Shown: positions 27,008-36,106 of the stretch, in pieces | Position numbering within the stretch: position 1 is the stretch's first letter | Layout of the letters: each line of letters opens with the position of its first letter | Assembly: GCF_001688725.2 (NCBI RefSeq) | Contig: NZ_CP015401.2 | Coordinates: 4,720,001-4,784,000, forward strand | Source: Bacteroides caecimuris | Lineage (GTDB): Bacteria > Bacteroidota > Bacteroidia > Bacteroidales > Bacteroidaceae | Direction of reading: 5' to 3' | Length of the DNA: 64,000 nucleotides | Translations under genes and position numbers: made by a program | Notes under the pieces: generated by a model | Told to the model about the DNA's origin: nothing | The model's database searches: none | The model's input: only the letters and a program-made list of their open reading frames with translations

Positions 27008-29554
27008 ATTTGTTTCAAATGTCATGCTTCCTATCTGCCCGTCTTTACTCATCGTTTCCGCCTGAATAATCAAAGGGGTAGAATACTGGTTATTGTAACA
27101 TTCAATCCTCGCTTTCCCGTTTGCGTCCGTTCGTACGGACGGATTCCAATATAACGTCCGCCTTTTGTCTACTTTGTCCATATACAATTCTCTGGTCGGA
27201 TAGGCAGGTGAATAATATTCCAATGCACGGGTATATCCCTGAATAACCGTTTGCCGGGTACCTAATGCGGCGCTTTGGCTTTTGTTCAGTACATCGCGTC
27301 GGGGTAGCGGAACCAGATAGAAAACACTATATTTATCCAGTTGGCTTATATCGACTCCTGTGCTGTCGCTCACTTCGGATATTTTTGTATTTTGGATGAT
27401 GTCGTCGTCAATGCCTCCGGTTCCTTTGCTGATGATGATGGAAGCCAGTCCGTCTACTTCGGTCAGCATCATTTGAGTTTCCGTTTCAGACAAAATGTGA
27501 TTATCCATGATGTAGCAGATCGGCTTTTGCCTATACGTAAGCTCATTATTACTACGGTTCCAATCGAATTGCGGGCTCAACTTCTCCATTAATTCCGGAA
27601 TAGTTGTGACAATCTTCCCATTGTCACGTAATAAATCTACAGAGCGGCGTACGTCATAATAAGCGTCAATGCTTTTCTCATTTATTTTAGTAGCCATATT
27701 ACTTCCTTGCCGACGTTTGCTTTTTATTTCCACTTCATCCAATACATAAAGTCCTTCTACTTTCCGGATAGAATCCATGTATAGAGAATCAAAATTCTCG
27801 GCTTTTTGTTGCCAGTGTGTCAAGTCCTTCCATTCAGGATGAAGCTCCTTGTAACCATAGGCCCGGGGAGCAGGTGAGAAATTACGGTCGATCAGAATGG
27901 ATGCATCCTTGTTGCGTTCTTTACCGACTTTACGGGTTTGGATCACTGCCTCCGTCGTTCCTTCAAAATCTTCCACCGGAATGGTGAAACGACCGTTTTC
28001 ATCGGTCACGGTTCCTCCAGTGATAAATTGGTCATCTTTCTTCACTATCACACTAAGTGCTATATCTTTCAGCTTATTCTTGAGGATCGTTGATTTAACC
28101 TGTCCGTTCAGCACTAATTGAGCTTCCGGTAACTGCAACGGAATGAAAGGAGCAGTAGAGATGGCTTGGCTTATGTCATATTTACGCCATCCATGCACCA
28201 TTAATAATATATCCAGCTCCATTTGTTTCTGAGGAGACGGTGATGCAAAATAATAACCTGGCTGATGGATATACCCTTTTAAATCAGATGTTAACAGCAA
28301 ATCAGTGAAAATGTTGTTATCATATTCCAGATAATCCGACCGGATGCCGTCTCGGATACTGACCGATACATCTCCCGATATCGGTTCTCCCTTAGCATTT
28401 CTTACTTGTAACTCACAACGGATAGGAGCGTAGGGAGCATACACCTCTTTTAGCCCCTCTGCGGATAGTTGCAGGGGAGCACGCGGATTGGCAAAGACAA
28501 AACGTTCGCACAATGTATTGCCTGCCCGGTTGATGAGGCTGACTTGCAGTACGCCTGCCGGTAGTTTGCGGGTAGGTAGGATGAACTCTTGTGGAGCATC
28601 TGCCCGGCAACTAATCAATTGATGAACATACGGCCGCCCCTGATGACTGATAAATACAGCTAATGTGTCTTGAGGAGTAGCAGTGTTGCAGGATACTTTA
28701 ACCAAAAGGGCACCGGCATTGTTGACAGTACTCAATACATACCCGTTAGGCAACGCCTGTGGAAGGGTAAATTCATATTTCTTTCCTTGAAAATCGACTT
28801 TGGCAACAGCCGGTTGTGCAGAAGGCGTATACTCAAAACACCCCATTCCATCGTGCAAAGTCTCGAAAGAGGTGATTGCTGTTCCTCCTTTGGTATAGAT
28901 GGTTCCCGACAATTCTATATTTCCTTCATTTTTACTCTCTGCCTTGAAAGCCACTTGCGAGGTCACTCCTTCCACCAACTGCCCTCCTTCGGGAAAAAAG
29001 CGTACGCTTAACTTCTCCTTTGTTTCCAACGGACGGTTTTCCATCGATGGATTTAGTTCGTAGGTGGTGATGCTGCGTTCCAGTTTATCGCTGTTGGAAA
29101 GCTGATAAATAGGAAAAGTACGAGAAAAATACTGTGGTTCGTTGAATGCGAGCATCCAGCGAGTATAGGCGCGCACTTCGTAATAGCCGGATAGCATGGA
29201 CTGAGGGAGAACGAGTTGTCCGTTTCCTTCTCCTTGCGTCAGTTTGATGATTTGTTTATCTGCTATATGTCCTGTCTGATCCACCAGTTCAACGTATAGC
29301 GGGCGGCTGATCTGACTGAACATTTGCTTTTCGGCAAGGGTGACGTAAGCTTTGAACCAGATAGTGTCTCCTACATAGTAGCTCGTGTTGTCGAAATGCA
29401 AGTAGGCTTTCTCCCGTGGGAAATTGTCGGCAAAGGTTTGGGCCTGCTTCATATATTGTGCGAATACTGTTTTAGCGGGGGGATTTTCTCCGTCTGTAGT
29501 CATTGTCATCAGTCCGAATACAGAGAGTAGAAATAAGAACCGTTTGTTTTTCAT
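26996..29554 (-). CDS. Large secreted protein with MG2-like and plug-like regions
   Basis: This protein of about 852 residues starts MKNKRFLFLLSVFGLMTMT; a 32-codon upstream extension lacks signal character and overlaps a promoter-like box. The N-terminal third resembles macroglobulin-type MG2 repeats (EKAYLHFDNTSYYVGDTIWFKAYVTLAE, GYYEVRAYTRWML). The middle has a carboxypeptidase-regulatory-like beta-domain (GGTVTDENGRFTIPVEDF). The last third has a TonB-plug-like segment (IPELMEKLSP...KPICYIMDNHIL...GLASIIISKGTG). Such proteins are common in Bacteroides and lack a proven function; a surface or periplasmic structural or transport-accessory role is an inference. It stands alone between cassette B and the GH2 gene. 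Confidence 0.68.
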   Translation of the reverse strand: MKNKRFLFLLSVFGLMTMTTDGENPPAKTVFAQYMKQAQTFADNFPREKAYLHFDNTSYYVGDTIWFKAYVTLAEKQMFSQISRPLYVELVDQTGHIADKQIIKLTQGEGNGQLVLPQSMLSGYYEVRAYTRWMLAFNEPQYFSRTFPIYQLSNSDKLERSITTYELNPSMENRPLETKEKLSVRFFPEGGQLVEGVTSQVAFKAESKNEGNIELSGTIYTKGGTAITSFETLHDGMGCFEYTPSAQPAVAKVDFQGKKYEFTLPQALPNGYVLSTVNNAGALLVKVSCNTATPQDTLAVFISHQGRPYVHQLISCRADAPQEFILPTRKLPAGVLQVSLINRAGNTLCERFVFANPRAPLQLSAEGLKEVYAPYAPIRCELQVRNAKGEPISGDVSVSIRDGIRSDYLEYDNNIFTDLLLTSDLKGYIHQPGYYFASPSPQKQMELDILLMVHGWRKYDISQAISTAPFIPLQLPEAQLVLNGQVKSTILKNKLKDIALSVIVKKDDQFITGGTVTDENGRFTIPVEDFEGTTEAVIQTRKVGKERNKDASILIDRNFSPAPRAYGYKELHPEWKDLTHWQQKAENFDSLYMDSIRKVEGLYVLDEVEIKSKRRQGSNMATKINEKSIDAYYDVRRSVDLLRDNGKIVTTIPELMEKLSPQFDWNRSNNELTYRQKPICYIMDNHILSETETQMMLTEVDGLASIIISKGTGGIDDDIIQNTKISEVSDSTGVDISQLDKYSVFYLVPLPRRDVLNKSQSAALGTRQTVIQGYTRALEYYSPAYPTRELYMDKVDKRRTLYWNPSVRTDANGKARIECYNNQYSTPLIIQAETMSKDGQIGSMTFETNGVD

Positions 29555-29583
29555 ATGAATGTTACTTATTTTAGTGAATAATG

Positions 29584-29591
29584 GCAAAGAT
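29584..29591 (-). promoter_or_regulatory. -7 box (TATCTTTG) of the MG2-like gene
   Basis: TATCTTTG on the minus strand lies 30 bp before the ATG at 29554. It fits the Bacteroides -7 consensus; I see no good -33 TTG at the usual distance. Confidence 0.45.
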
Positions 29592-29696
29592 AGAGGATTC
29601 GACAAATAAAAAAGAAAAAAAATGTTCAATCTAGAAAAGAAATTGTTCATTGTTTCATAAATAACCTATCTTTTGGGAAAAGAAACGGAAATATGA

Positions 29697-29737
29697 AAAA
29701 ACAGCACCCCGAATATAGCTTCAAAGATGCTGTTTTT
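29697..29737 (-). terminator. Hairpin terminator of the GH2 gene
   Basis: AAAAACAGCA at 29697-29706 pairs with TGCTGTTTTT at 29728-29737. On the minus strand the hairpin ends in a run of T, directly after the GH2 gene that ends at 29771. Confidence 0.75.
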
Positions 29738-29770
29738 AATCCAACAAGGAAAAGAGTATTATTCTATTTC

Positions 29771-31591
29771 CTATTTATTCAGAGAGTTACAGATCTGTTG
29801 GTTAATTTCTCTGACTTTAGCTTCATTCATCTTGATGACTTTACGGTCATAAGTCATCAGACCGTTGATTTCACCTTCCACGTCTGTCGTCTGGGTATAT
29901 ACGGCAGCAGAGAAGCCTTTCTGGATTAATTCCAACAGATGTCTGCCATATTTAATGTATTCGTTCGTTACTTCGTCCGAAGAGTTGAATTTCACATATC
30001 CCCAGTTTTTCTTGTCATTCACCCAAGTGTTTCCTTCTACTACCAAGCCGATACCTCCGTATTCACCCAATACAGTAGCACGTCTCGGGTCGTAAAGGAA
30101 CATGTTCGGACCCGGATAGTGGTGAAGGTCGAGAATATCGCCACAAGTATAGTGATTACCACCACTGGCAGGATTTACCAGGCGGCTAGGATCGTATTCT
30201 TTGGTCCATGCTACGATTTCCGGAGTCTTGAATTGTCCCCATGCTTCATTGAAAGGAACCCATACGGCGATACTCGGATAAGAATACAGACAGTCGATGA
30301 TTTCTTTCCACTCTTTGCGGTAGTTAGCTTCGGAAGCAGCGGAACGAATCACTTCCGTACCGTTGAAATAATTGCGTGCTTGCCACTGTGGGCTAGGACC
30401 ACCGTTCGGCATATCTTGCCATACGATCAATCCTAATTGGTCGCAATGAGTGTACCAGCGTGCAGGTTCTACTTTGACGTGCTTACGTACCATATTGTAG
30501 CCGAAGTCTTTCGTCTTCTTCAAGTCATAAACCAATGCTTCATCTGTCGGTGCAGTATACAAACCGTCAGGCCACCATCCCTGGTCGAGCGGACCGAACT
30601 GGAAATAGTCTTTGTTGTTCAATTGCAGGCGAGTGATGCCATTCTGACCTTTGCGGATAGAATATTTACGCATAGCGGTATAACTCTTTACCTGGTCTAT
30701 TGCTTTTCCGTCTTTATACAGAGTCACCTCCATATTGTAGAGGAAAGGAGAGTCCGGAGACCACAGTTTGGCATTGGCAGGCATTGCCAGTTCAACAGGT
30801 ACTCCGTTCAACGCTGCGCCTTTGGCTACAAGGTTCTTGCCATCGAATACTTTTACTTCCACTTTGTCTGCGGAAGTCGTATTGGCAGCAACTTCTACCT
30901 TCACAGAATGATTGTCAATATCAGGAGTAGTTTTCAGATTAGTGATGTATTGTGTTGCCACCGGTTCCAACCACACTGTTTGCCAGATACCTGTAACCGG
31001 AGTGTACCAAATGCCATGAGGATTTGCTATTTGTTTTCCTCTGGGTTGTTCGCCACGATCTGAAGGGTCCCATACTTTTACTACCAAGTCATTATTTCCT
31101 TTATTAAGTACAGAAGTAATATCGAAATAGAAAGGAGTAAATCCGCCTGTGTGTTCACCTACCTTTACGTCATTCACCCAAACCTCTGCTTTCCAGTCTA
31201 CTGCTCCGAAGTGTAATAGGATTTGTTTCCCACGCCAGGCAGAAGGAACGTCGAAAGTGCGTTGGTACCATAGTTCTTCTTTCTCGTTTATCATTTTGCC
31301 TACGCCCGATAAAGACGATTCTACGGCAAAAGGAACAAGAATATCACCTTGGTAAGCGGCAGGTGCAGGAGTACCTTTGGGAGTGATTGCATATTTCCAA
31401 AGCCCGTTCAGGTTTTTCCAGTCGTTGCGTTCCATGATAGGACGCGGATATTCCGGCAATACGTTTTTAGGGTCAAGCTGTTCTCCCCACGATGTCTTGA
31501 TTTTGTCGCCGGCAGGTTTCCATTGAGCAAAAGTCGAACTGCATAAAGCCAATGCAAGCAGCATTGTTAGAAAATTCTTTTTCATGTTCAT
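29771..31591 (-). CDS. Glycoside hydrolase family 2 enzyme
   Basis: This secreted 606-residue protein has a signal peptide (MNMKKNFLTMLLALALCSSTFAQ). It has the GH2 order: jelly-roll sugar-binding domain (~30-210; LLHFGAVDWKAEVWVNDVKVGEHTGGFTPFYFD), an immunoglobulin-like domain (~215-310) and a TIM barrel. The acid/base is probably E449 in VPFNEAWGQ and the nucleophile E510 in VLGEYGG. GH2 includes beta-galactosidases, beta-mannosidases and beta-glucuronidases; the sequence does not let me choose. The neighbouring GH115 and GH67 remnant point to plant glycans. Expression may be controlled by a weak version of the shared direct-repeat promoter. Confidence 0.9.
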   Translation of the reverse strand: MNMKKNFLTMLLALALCSSTFAQWKPAGDKIKTSWGEQLDPKNVLPEYPRPIMERNDWKNLNGLWKYAITPKGTPAPAAYQGDILVPFAVESSLSGVGKMINEKEELWYQRTFDVPSAWRGKQILLHFGAVDWKAEVWVNDVKVGEHTGGFTPFYFDITSVLNKGNNDLVVKVWDPSDRGEQPRGKQIANPHGIWYTPVTGIWQTVWLEPVATQYITNLKTTPDIDNHSVKVEVAANTTSADKVEVKVFDGKNLVAKGAALNGVPVELAMPANAKLWSPDSPFLYNMEVTLYKDGKAIDQVKSYTAMRKYSIRKGQNGITRLQLNNKDYFQFGPLDQGWWPDGLYTAPTDEALVYDLKKTKDFGYNMVRKHVKVEPARWYTHCDQLGLIVWQDMPNGGPSPQWQARNYFNGTEVIRSAASEANYRKEWKEIIDCLYSYPSIAVWVPFNEAWGQFKTPEIVAWTKEYDPSRLVNPASGGNHYTCGDILDLHHYPGPNMFLYDPRRATVLGEYGGIGLVVEGNTWVNDKKNWGYVKFNSSDEVTNEYIKYGRHLLELIQKGFSAAVYTQTTDVEGEINGLMTYDRKVIKMNEAKVREINQQICNSLNK

Positions 31592-31643
31592 GGTATAAAA
31601 ATATAGTTAGTTATTAGATATAAATTCCATTAAAAGAATATTG

Positions 31644-31711
31644 CAAAGAAAGGGAAATTAATAGAGAATAAAGGAAATTAGCTGTTCAAAAAATAATAAA
31701 TTCTCTTCTTT
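31644..31711 (-). promoter_or_regulatory. Candidate GH2 promoter with weak direct-repeat operator
   Basis: On the minus strand a -7-like TTTCTTTG begins at 31651. Half-site TTTGAACAGCTAATTT begins 39 bp upstream at 31690, and a weaker AAAGAAGAGAATTTAT lies 21 bp further at 31711. The layout matches the four plus-strand promoters, but the fit is poorer. Confidence 0.4.
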
Positions 31712-31751
31712 TTGATCAAATAAAGAGTTTTGGGTGGTATACAAGGAGGGG

Positions 31752-31819
31752 ATTGACCGATTTTTATTCTTTATTGAACCGTTATTTTTATATGATATTG
31801 AAAATAGTGTACACCTTTG
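31752..31819 (+). promoter_or_regulatory. Direct-repeat operator and promoter ahead of the GH67 remnant
   Basis: Half-sites ATTGACCGATTTTTAT (31752) and ATTGAACCGTTATTTT (31773) are 21 bp apart. A -7-like CACCTTTG starts at 31812, 39 bp after the second half-site. This is the same geometry as at 32766, 37284 and 38514. Confidence 0.65.
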
Positions 31820-31951
31820 TAATGTAATATCAGGATACAAAAATATAATAGTCTTAAAAGTTTCTTTTATATGAGATTTTCCGTATTTTTGTATGACTGA
31901 TGATCGTTAGTACAACTGAATATAAGAGAGATACCTGCATTGGAATTTTGA

Positions 31952-32736
31952 CAACTTAATCATTGGGATGATTTAAATGGAAATATAGAACGGGGATATG
32001 CTGGTAAGTCGTTATGGAAATGGGAGGAGTTGCCCGAGAAGGTAGATGAGAGATACATTGACTATGCTCGTGCCAATGCGTCCATAGGTATCAATGGAGT
32101 AGTGCTGAACAATGTTAATGCCGATCCTCGTATTTTGCGCAGGGACTATTTGAAGAAAGTAGCTGCCTTGGCAGATGTTTTTCGTAAATACCATATACGG
32201 GTTTATCTTACAGCTAATTTTGCAGCACCTTTAAAACCGTCGGCAACTCCGGATGTGATGAAGCAATGGGGAGGGATAGGTGACCTTGATACAGCTGATC
32301 CGCGAGATCCGCATGTACAAGCGTGGTGGAAAGCGAAAGTTGATGAGATATATGAGCTGATTCCTGATTTTGGCGGATTTTTAGTAAAAGCCAATTCGGA
32401 AGGTATGCCCGGTCCTCAAGACTATCATTGTACTCATGCAGAAGGAGCAAATTTATTGGTCTGTGCTTTAAAACCTCATGGAGGCATTGTGATGTGGCGC
32501 ACTTTTGTTTATAATCCGGAGATTGATAAAGATCGTATCAAAGTTCTTATAAAGAGTTTCTTCCGCTTGATGGGAAGTTTGATGACAATGTGATCTTACA
32601 GACGAAAAACGGGGCACTTCGTCATAAGATTGATTCCCGGAGATTTGCAGAGGTAATGGAGAGTCTTTTGAAAGAACGGAGAGATGCTGAAACATATTAC
32701 AATGTTGCTATTCATTTTTTTGATCTTTATAAGTAA
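31952..32736 (+). pseudogene. Decayed GH67 alpha-glucuronidase
   Basis: The open stretch reads [20 protein letters not shown], then the GH67 core ([62 protein letters not shown]). A frameshift near 32545-32553 breaks it; the other frame continues [19 protein letters not shown]. It then jumps straight to a C-terminal-like stretch (HKIDSRRFAEVMESLL...YYNVAIHFFDLYK) ending at 32736, so an internal block is missing. The N-terminal domain is absent too. GH67 enzymes remove (4-O-methyl-)glucuronic acid from xylo-oligosaccharides. At least three lesions make this a remnant, in keeping with the intact GH115 downstream having taken over, or the locus shrinking. Confidence 0.85.
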
Positions 32737-32765
32737 AATCTGTATTGGATGAGTTTTGATGTGAA

Positions 32766-32833
32766 AATGGTTATTTTTTGTCCTTTATTGAATGGCTATT
32801 TTCGTAACTTATCGGAAAGATTGCCGAACTTTG
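32766..32833 (+). promoter_or_regulatory. Direct-repeat operator and promoter ahead of sulfatase remnant and GH115
   Basis: Half-sites AATGGTTATTTTTTGT (32766) and ATTGAATGGCTATTTT (32787) are 21 bp apart. A -7-like GAACTTTG begins at 32826, 39 bp after the second site. With the sulfatase destroyed, the first intact gene served is GH115. Confidence 0.65.
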
Positions 32834-32886
32834 GGTGTGAGTAATTCATACACTTCTTGTTACTAAACTTATTACGATATTATGAT

Positions 32887-33140
32887 ATGAATAGAAAAGT
32901 TTTGAGGGGGCTTTACAATTCAATAAAATAGCTCACTTTGATGAACTGAATACCTGGACACAAAGCGGAACTGAACGTATGGTTCGCAAAGATGACTGGA
33001 AACTGGTGCTTGACAGCTATGGCCGGGGCGAATTGTATAATTTGAAAGCAGCTCCATTGCCGGTGCCAAGAAATCGTTATCATTTTAAGCGAAATCCATA
33101 TAACTATCATTTTGAAGATAAAATAAATAGAACTGAATAA
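32887..33140 (+). pseudogene. Sulfatase remnant
   Basis: ATG at 32887 begins a short N-terminal stub (MNRKVLRGLYNSIK, then stop). In another frame a sulfatase-type C-terminus follows: AHFDELNTWTQSGTERMVRK, DDWKLVLDSYGRGELYNLKA and NRYHFKRNPYNYHFE, ending at 33140. Almost the whole catalytic domain, including the Cys/Ser motif matured to formylglycine, is gone. A second small gap is likely after NLKA, where family members continue DP.E. It lies directly ahead of GH115, so the original operon probably paired a carbohydrate sulfatase with GH115. Confidence 0.7.
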
Positions 33141-33156
33141 CTAGAACTAATGTACA

Positions 33157-36105
33157 ATGAGAATCTTTTCGCTATTAATATTATTGGCAGTGGCATCTGC
33201 CTTGCAATCACAAGTGGTTGTGAATGAGAATGTAAAACATAGTAAATATACTTTCCCATTAGTCGCATCGAAAATAAAGGCGACCGTGTGTTATGATGCC
33301 AATGATTACCCGGTTGTAAAGAAGGTTGCCGAACTGTTTGTGTCTGATATTGAAAATGTCACAGGACAGAGATTAAAATTGGCAGATGAATGGAAGAAAG
33401 GAAGAACAGTGGTGATTGTCGGTACTATTGAAAAGAATCAAGCAATTCGTCAGCTAGCCTCCAATGGGAAAATAGATATATCTCCTTTGGAAGGAGCATG
33501 GGAACGTTATCTGATTCAGACAGTTAATCATCCTTTTCCAGGAGTAGATAAAGCGCTGATTGTAGCCGGAAGTGACAGGCGAGGAGCTTCTTACGGTTTG
33601 TTTTCTCTTTCGGAAATGGCAGGTGTGTCTCCTTGGTATTGGTGGGCGGATGTCCCTGTGAAGAAACATAAAACACTTTATGTAGATGCTCCCACCACTG
33701 TTTCCAAGACTCCTTCCGTGAAATATAGAGGTGTTTTTCTGAATGATGAAGATTGGGGACTGAAACCTTGGGCCGCTAAGACTTTTGAGAAAGAGCGTGG
33801 AAATATAGGTCCCCGTACTTATGCCAAAATATGCGAATTATTGTTACGGTTGAAAGCCAATCATTTGGCTCCTGCCATGCATCCGGTGTCGACCGCATTT
33901 TATAAGATACCTGAAAATAAGTTGGTGGCAGATACTTTTGCTATTGTAATGGGGTCCAGTCATTGCGAACCATTATTGTTAAATACAGCTAGTGAATGGA
34001 ATTCAAAAACGATGGGACCCTGGGATTATGGTAAAAATAAGGATAAAATTAATGAAGTTCTAGGAAACCGTGTAAAGGAAAACTGTGCCTATGAGAATGT
34101 ATACACATTGGCTTTGAGAGGATTGCATGATGCGGCAATGGGAGGAGGTGATGTCCCCATGAAAGAAAAGGTCAAAATGCTGGAGAGTGCGTTGAAAGAC
34201 CAGCGTAATTTGATAGCAGAACATTTTGATCGACCGGTTGAAACAATTCCACAGGCATTTACTCCATACAAAGAGGTATTGGAAATCTATTCGAATGGAT
34301 TGGAATTGCCGGATGATGTAACCATTATTTGGCCAGATGATAACTTCGGCTATATGAAGCGCTTAAGTGGCCCGCATGAACAAAAGCGCTCCGGGCGTGC
34401 AGGTGTTTACTACCATGTCTCTTATCTGGGAGTTCCCCATAGCTATTTGTGGTACAGCACTACTCCCCCGGCTCTGATGTATGAGGAACTCCGAAAAGCT
34501 TATGATACGACGGCAGACCGTATCTGGCTGGCTAATTGCGGTGATTTAAAAGGAGCCGAAATGCAAGTCTCTTTATTCCTTGATATGGCTTATGATATAG
34601 ATAGCTTTAATGCGAATAATGTGGTTACCTATCCCGCCCGTTGGTTGGCAAAGATGTTTGGGGAGCAGTATTATAGCGTATTTGAAGATATCACTTCTTC
34701 GCATATCAATCTGGCCTTTTCCCGGAAACCGGAATATATGGGTTGGGGATATTGGAATAATTATTGGGGCGGGGGAGAGAAACGCACGGATACAGAGTTC
34801 TCTTTTGCCAATTATAATGAAGCAGAAAATCGTCTGAACGAATATAGCCGCATTGGGAAGAAAGCGGAAAATCTTTTGGCATCTTTGGATAAAGACAGTC
34901 AGCCGGCTTTTTATCAGTTATTATACTACCCGGTGAAAGGTGCCGAACTGATGAACCACATGACTATAAAAGGACAATATTATCGGCAGTATGTTCGTCA
35001 GCAGCGTGCCGCCGCCAATTTGATAAAGGAGAAGGTAAAGAATTACCATGATAGTCTGCAAATCATAACTGAAGGGTATAATTCTTTGTTGAACGGGAAA
35101 TGGAAATATATGATGTCTTTGAAACAGAATTATGAAGGTTCCAGTTCTTATTTTATGCTTCCATTGATGGAAGAAAGTTATACACCGGTTGGTGCTCCTA
35201 AATTGGCTCTTCAGGCAGAAAGTGAAATTTTGGATAAAGGTGGGATAAGCTATCATAGTTTGCCTGTTTATAACACTTTTTCCCGTAAAAGCCATTGGAT
35301 CGATGTGTATAATCAAGGAAGTGGAGATTTGAGTTGGACTGCAAAGCCGTCGGACGATTGGATTATAGTGTCTCAAAAAGCTGGGAAAACTCCGACAGAG
35401 GACCGAATCAGGGTATCTGTTGATTGGGAGAAAGTTCCGGTTGGAGAGAGTATTAAAGGTTCTGTGGAGTTTAGTTCTAATGATCAAAAAGAATGTGTAT
35501 TGGTTTCTGTCTTTAATCCGGCGTCTCCTGCGCGTGATGAGATACAAGGAGTGTATATGGAAGAAAATGGGTATGTTTCTATTCCGGCTGCAGGGTTTCA
35601 TCGTAAGTTTGAGAGTAATGACATAAAAATGAATATTCTTCCCGGGATTGGTTTTGAAGGTAATGCTTTGCAATTAGGGAATCCTATATCTCCCTTACAG
35701 ATGTATCGTGCGGGGGATGTACCTAGAGTGGAATATGATTTTTATACGTTTAATGCCGGGACTTATGATGTGTATACCTATGTTCTACCTACATTCCCTT
35801 TGCACGCAGAACGAGACTATAAATTGCCGGAACATACTAATTCGGACACAAAGTATAGTGTCCGTATAGATGATGGTTCCATTTCTACTCCTTCTACTTC
35901 TGCTGTTGAGTATTCTCAAGTTTGGTATGATAGTGTACTGAAGAACTGTAGAGTGAATAAATCTACTTTGTATGTGAAGAAGCCGGGCAAACACACCCTA
36001 CAGATACGTTGTGGTGATCCCGGAGTCGTCATTCAAAAAATAGTCATCGACATGGGAGGATTAAAACGTTCATACCTTGGACCTGAAAGTACAAAATGCA
36101 ATTAG
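33157..36105 (+). CDS. GH115 alpha-glucuronidase
   Basis: This secreted protein of 982 residues is the usual length for GH115. A signal peptide (MRIFSLLILLAVASALQSQ) and an N-terminal ancillary domain (~30-170) precede the barrel motifs GVFLNDEDWGLKPWA, LLRLKANHLAPAMHP, GSSHCEPLLLN, DDVTIIWPDDNFGYM and RSGRAGVYYHVSYLGVPHSYLW. A C-terminal beta-domain (~800-980) ends LQIRCGDPGVVIQKIVID. Family members remove glucuronic or 4-O-methylglucuronic acid from polymeric xylan or other plant glycans. It lies 16 bp after the sulfatase remnant, probably using the promoter at 32826. Its stop is one base from the stop of the convergent GH43 gene. Confidence 0.9.
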   Translation: MRIFSLLILLAVASALQSQVVVNENVKHSKYTFPLVASKIKATVCYDANDYPVVKKVAELFVSDIENVTGQRLKLADEWKKGRTVVIVGTIEKNQAIRQLASNGKIDISPLEGAWERYLIQTVNHPFPGVDKALIVAGSDRRGASYGLFSLSEMAGVSPWYWWADVPVKKHKTLYVDAPTTVSKTPSVKYRGVFLNDEDWGLKPWAAKTFEKERGNIGPRTYAKICELLLRLKANHLAPAMHPVSTAFYKIPENKLVADTFAIVMGSSHCEPLLLNTASEWNSKTMGPWDYGKNKDKINEVLGNRVKENCAYENVYTLALRGLHDAAMGGGDVPMKEKVKMLESALKDQRNLIAEHFDRPVETIPQAFTPYKEVLEIYSNGLELPDDVTIIWPDDNFGYMKRLSGPHEQKRSGRAGVYYHVSYLGVPHSYLWYSTTPPALMYEELRKAYDTTADRIWLANCGDLKGAEMQVSLFLDMAYDIDSFNANNVVTYPARWLAKMFGEQYYSVFEDITSSHINLAFSRKPEYMGWGYWNNYWGGGEKRTDTEFSFANYNEAENRLNEYSRIGKKAENLLASLDKDSQPAFYQLLYYPVKGAELMNHMTIKGQYYRQYVRQQRAAANLIKEKVKNYHDSLQIITEGYNSLLNGKWKYMMSLKQNYEGSSSYFMLPLMEESYTPVGAPKLALQAESEILDKGGISYHSLPVYNTFSRKSHWIDVYNQGSGDLSWTAKPSDDWIIVSQKAGKTPTEDRIRVSVDWEKVPVGESIKGSVEFSSNDQKECVLVSVFNPASPARDEIQGVYMEENGYVSIPAAGFHRKFESNDIKMNILPGIGFEGNALQLGNPISPLQMYRAGDVPRVEYDFYTFNAGTYDVYTYVLPTFPLHAERDYKLPEHTNSDTKYSVRIDDGSISTPSTSAVEYSQVWYDSVLKNCRVNKSTLYVKKPGKHTLQIRCGDPGVVIQKIVIDMGGLKRSYLGPESTKCN

Positions 36106-36106
36106 T

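Larger units (their letters stand above)
31592..31951. other. Divergent promoter region between GH2 gene and GH67 remnant
   Basis: No intact gene is present. The stretch holds two back-to-back promoter candidates (31644-31711 minus, 31752-31819 plus). A further TATTTTTG box at 31884-31891 (plus) also fits a -7 element. Confidence 0.5.

Noticed and set aside
32030..32593. An independent 187-residue gene
   Set aside because: It is the open middle of a decayed GH67 gene; coding similarity continues both upstream and, after a frameshift, downstream.
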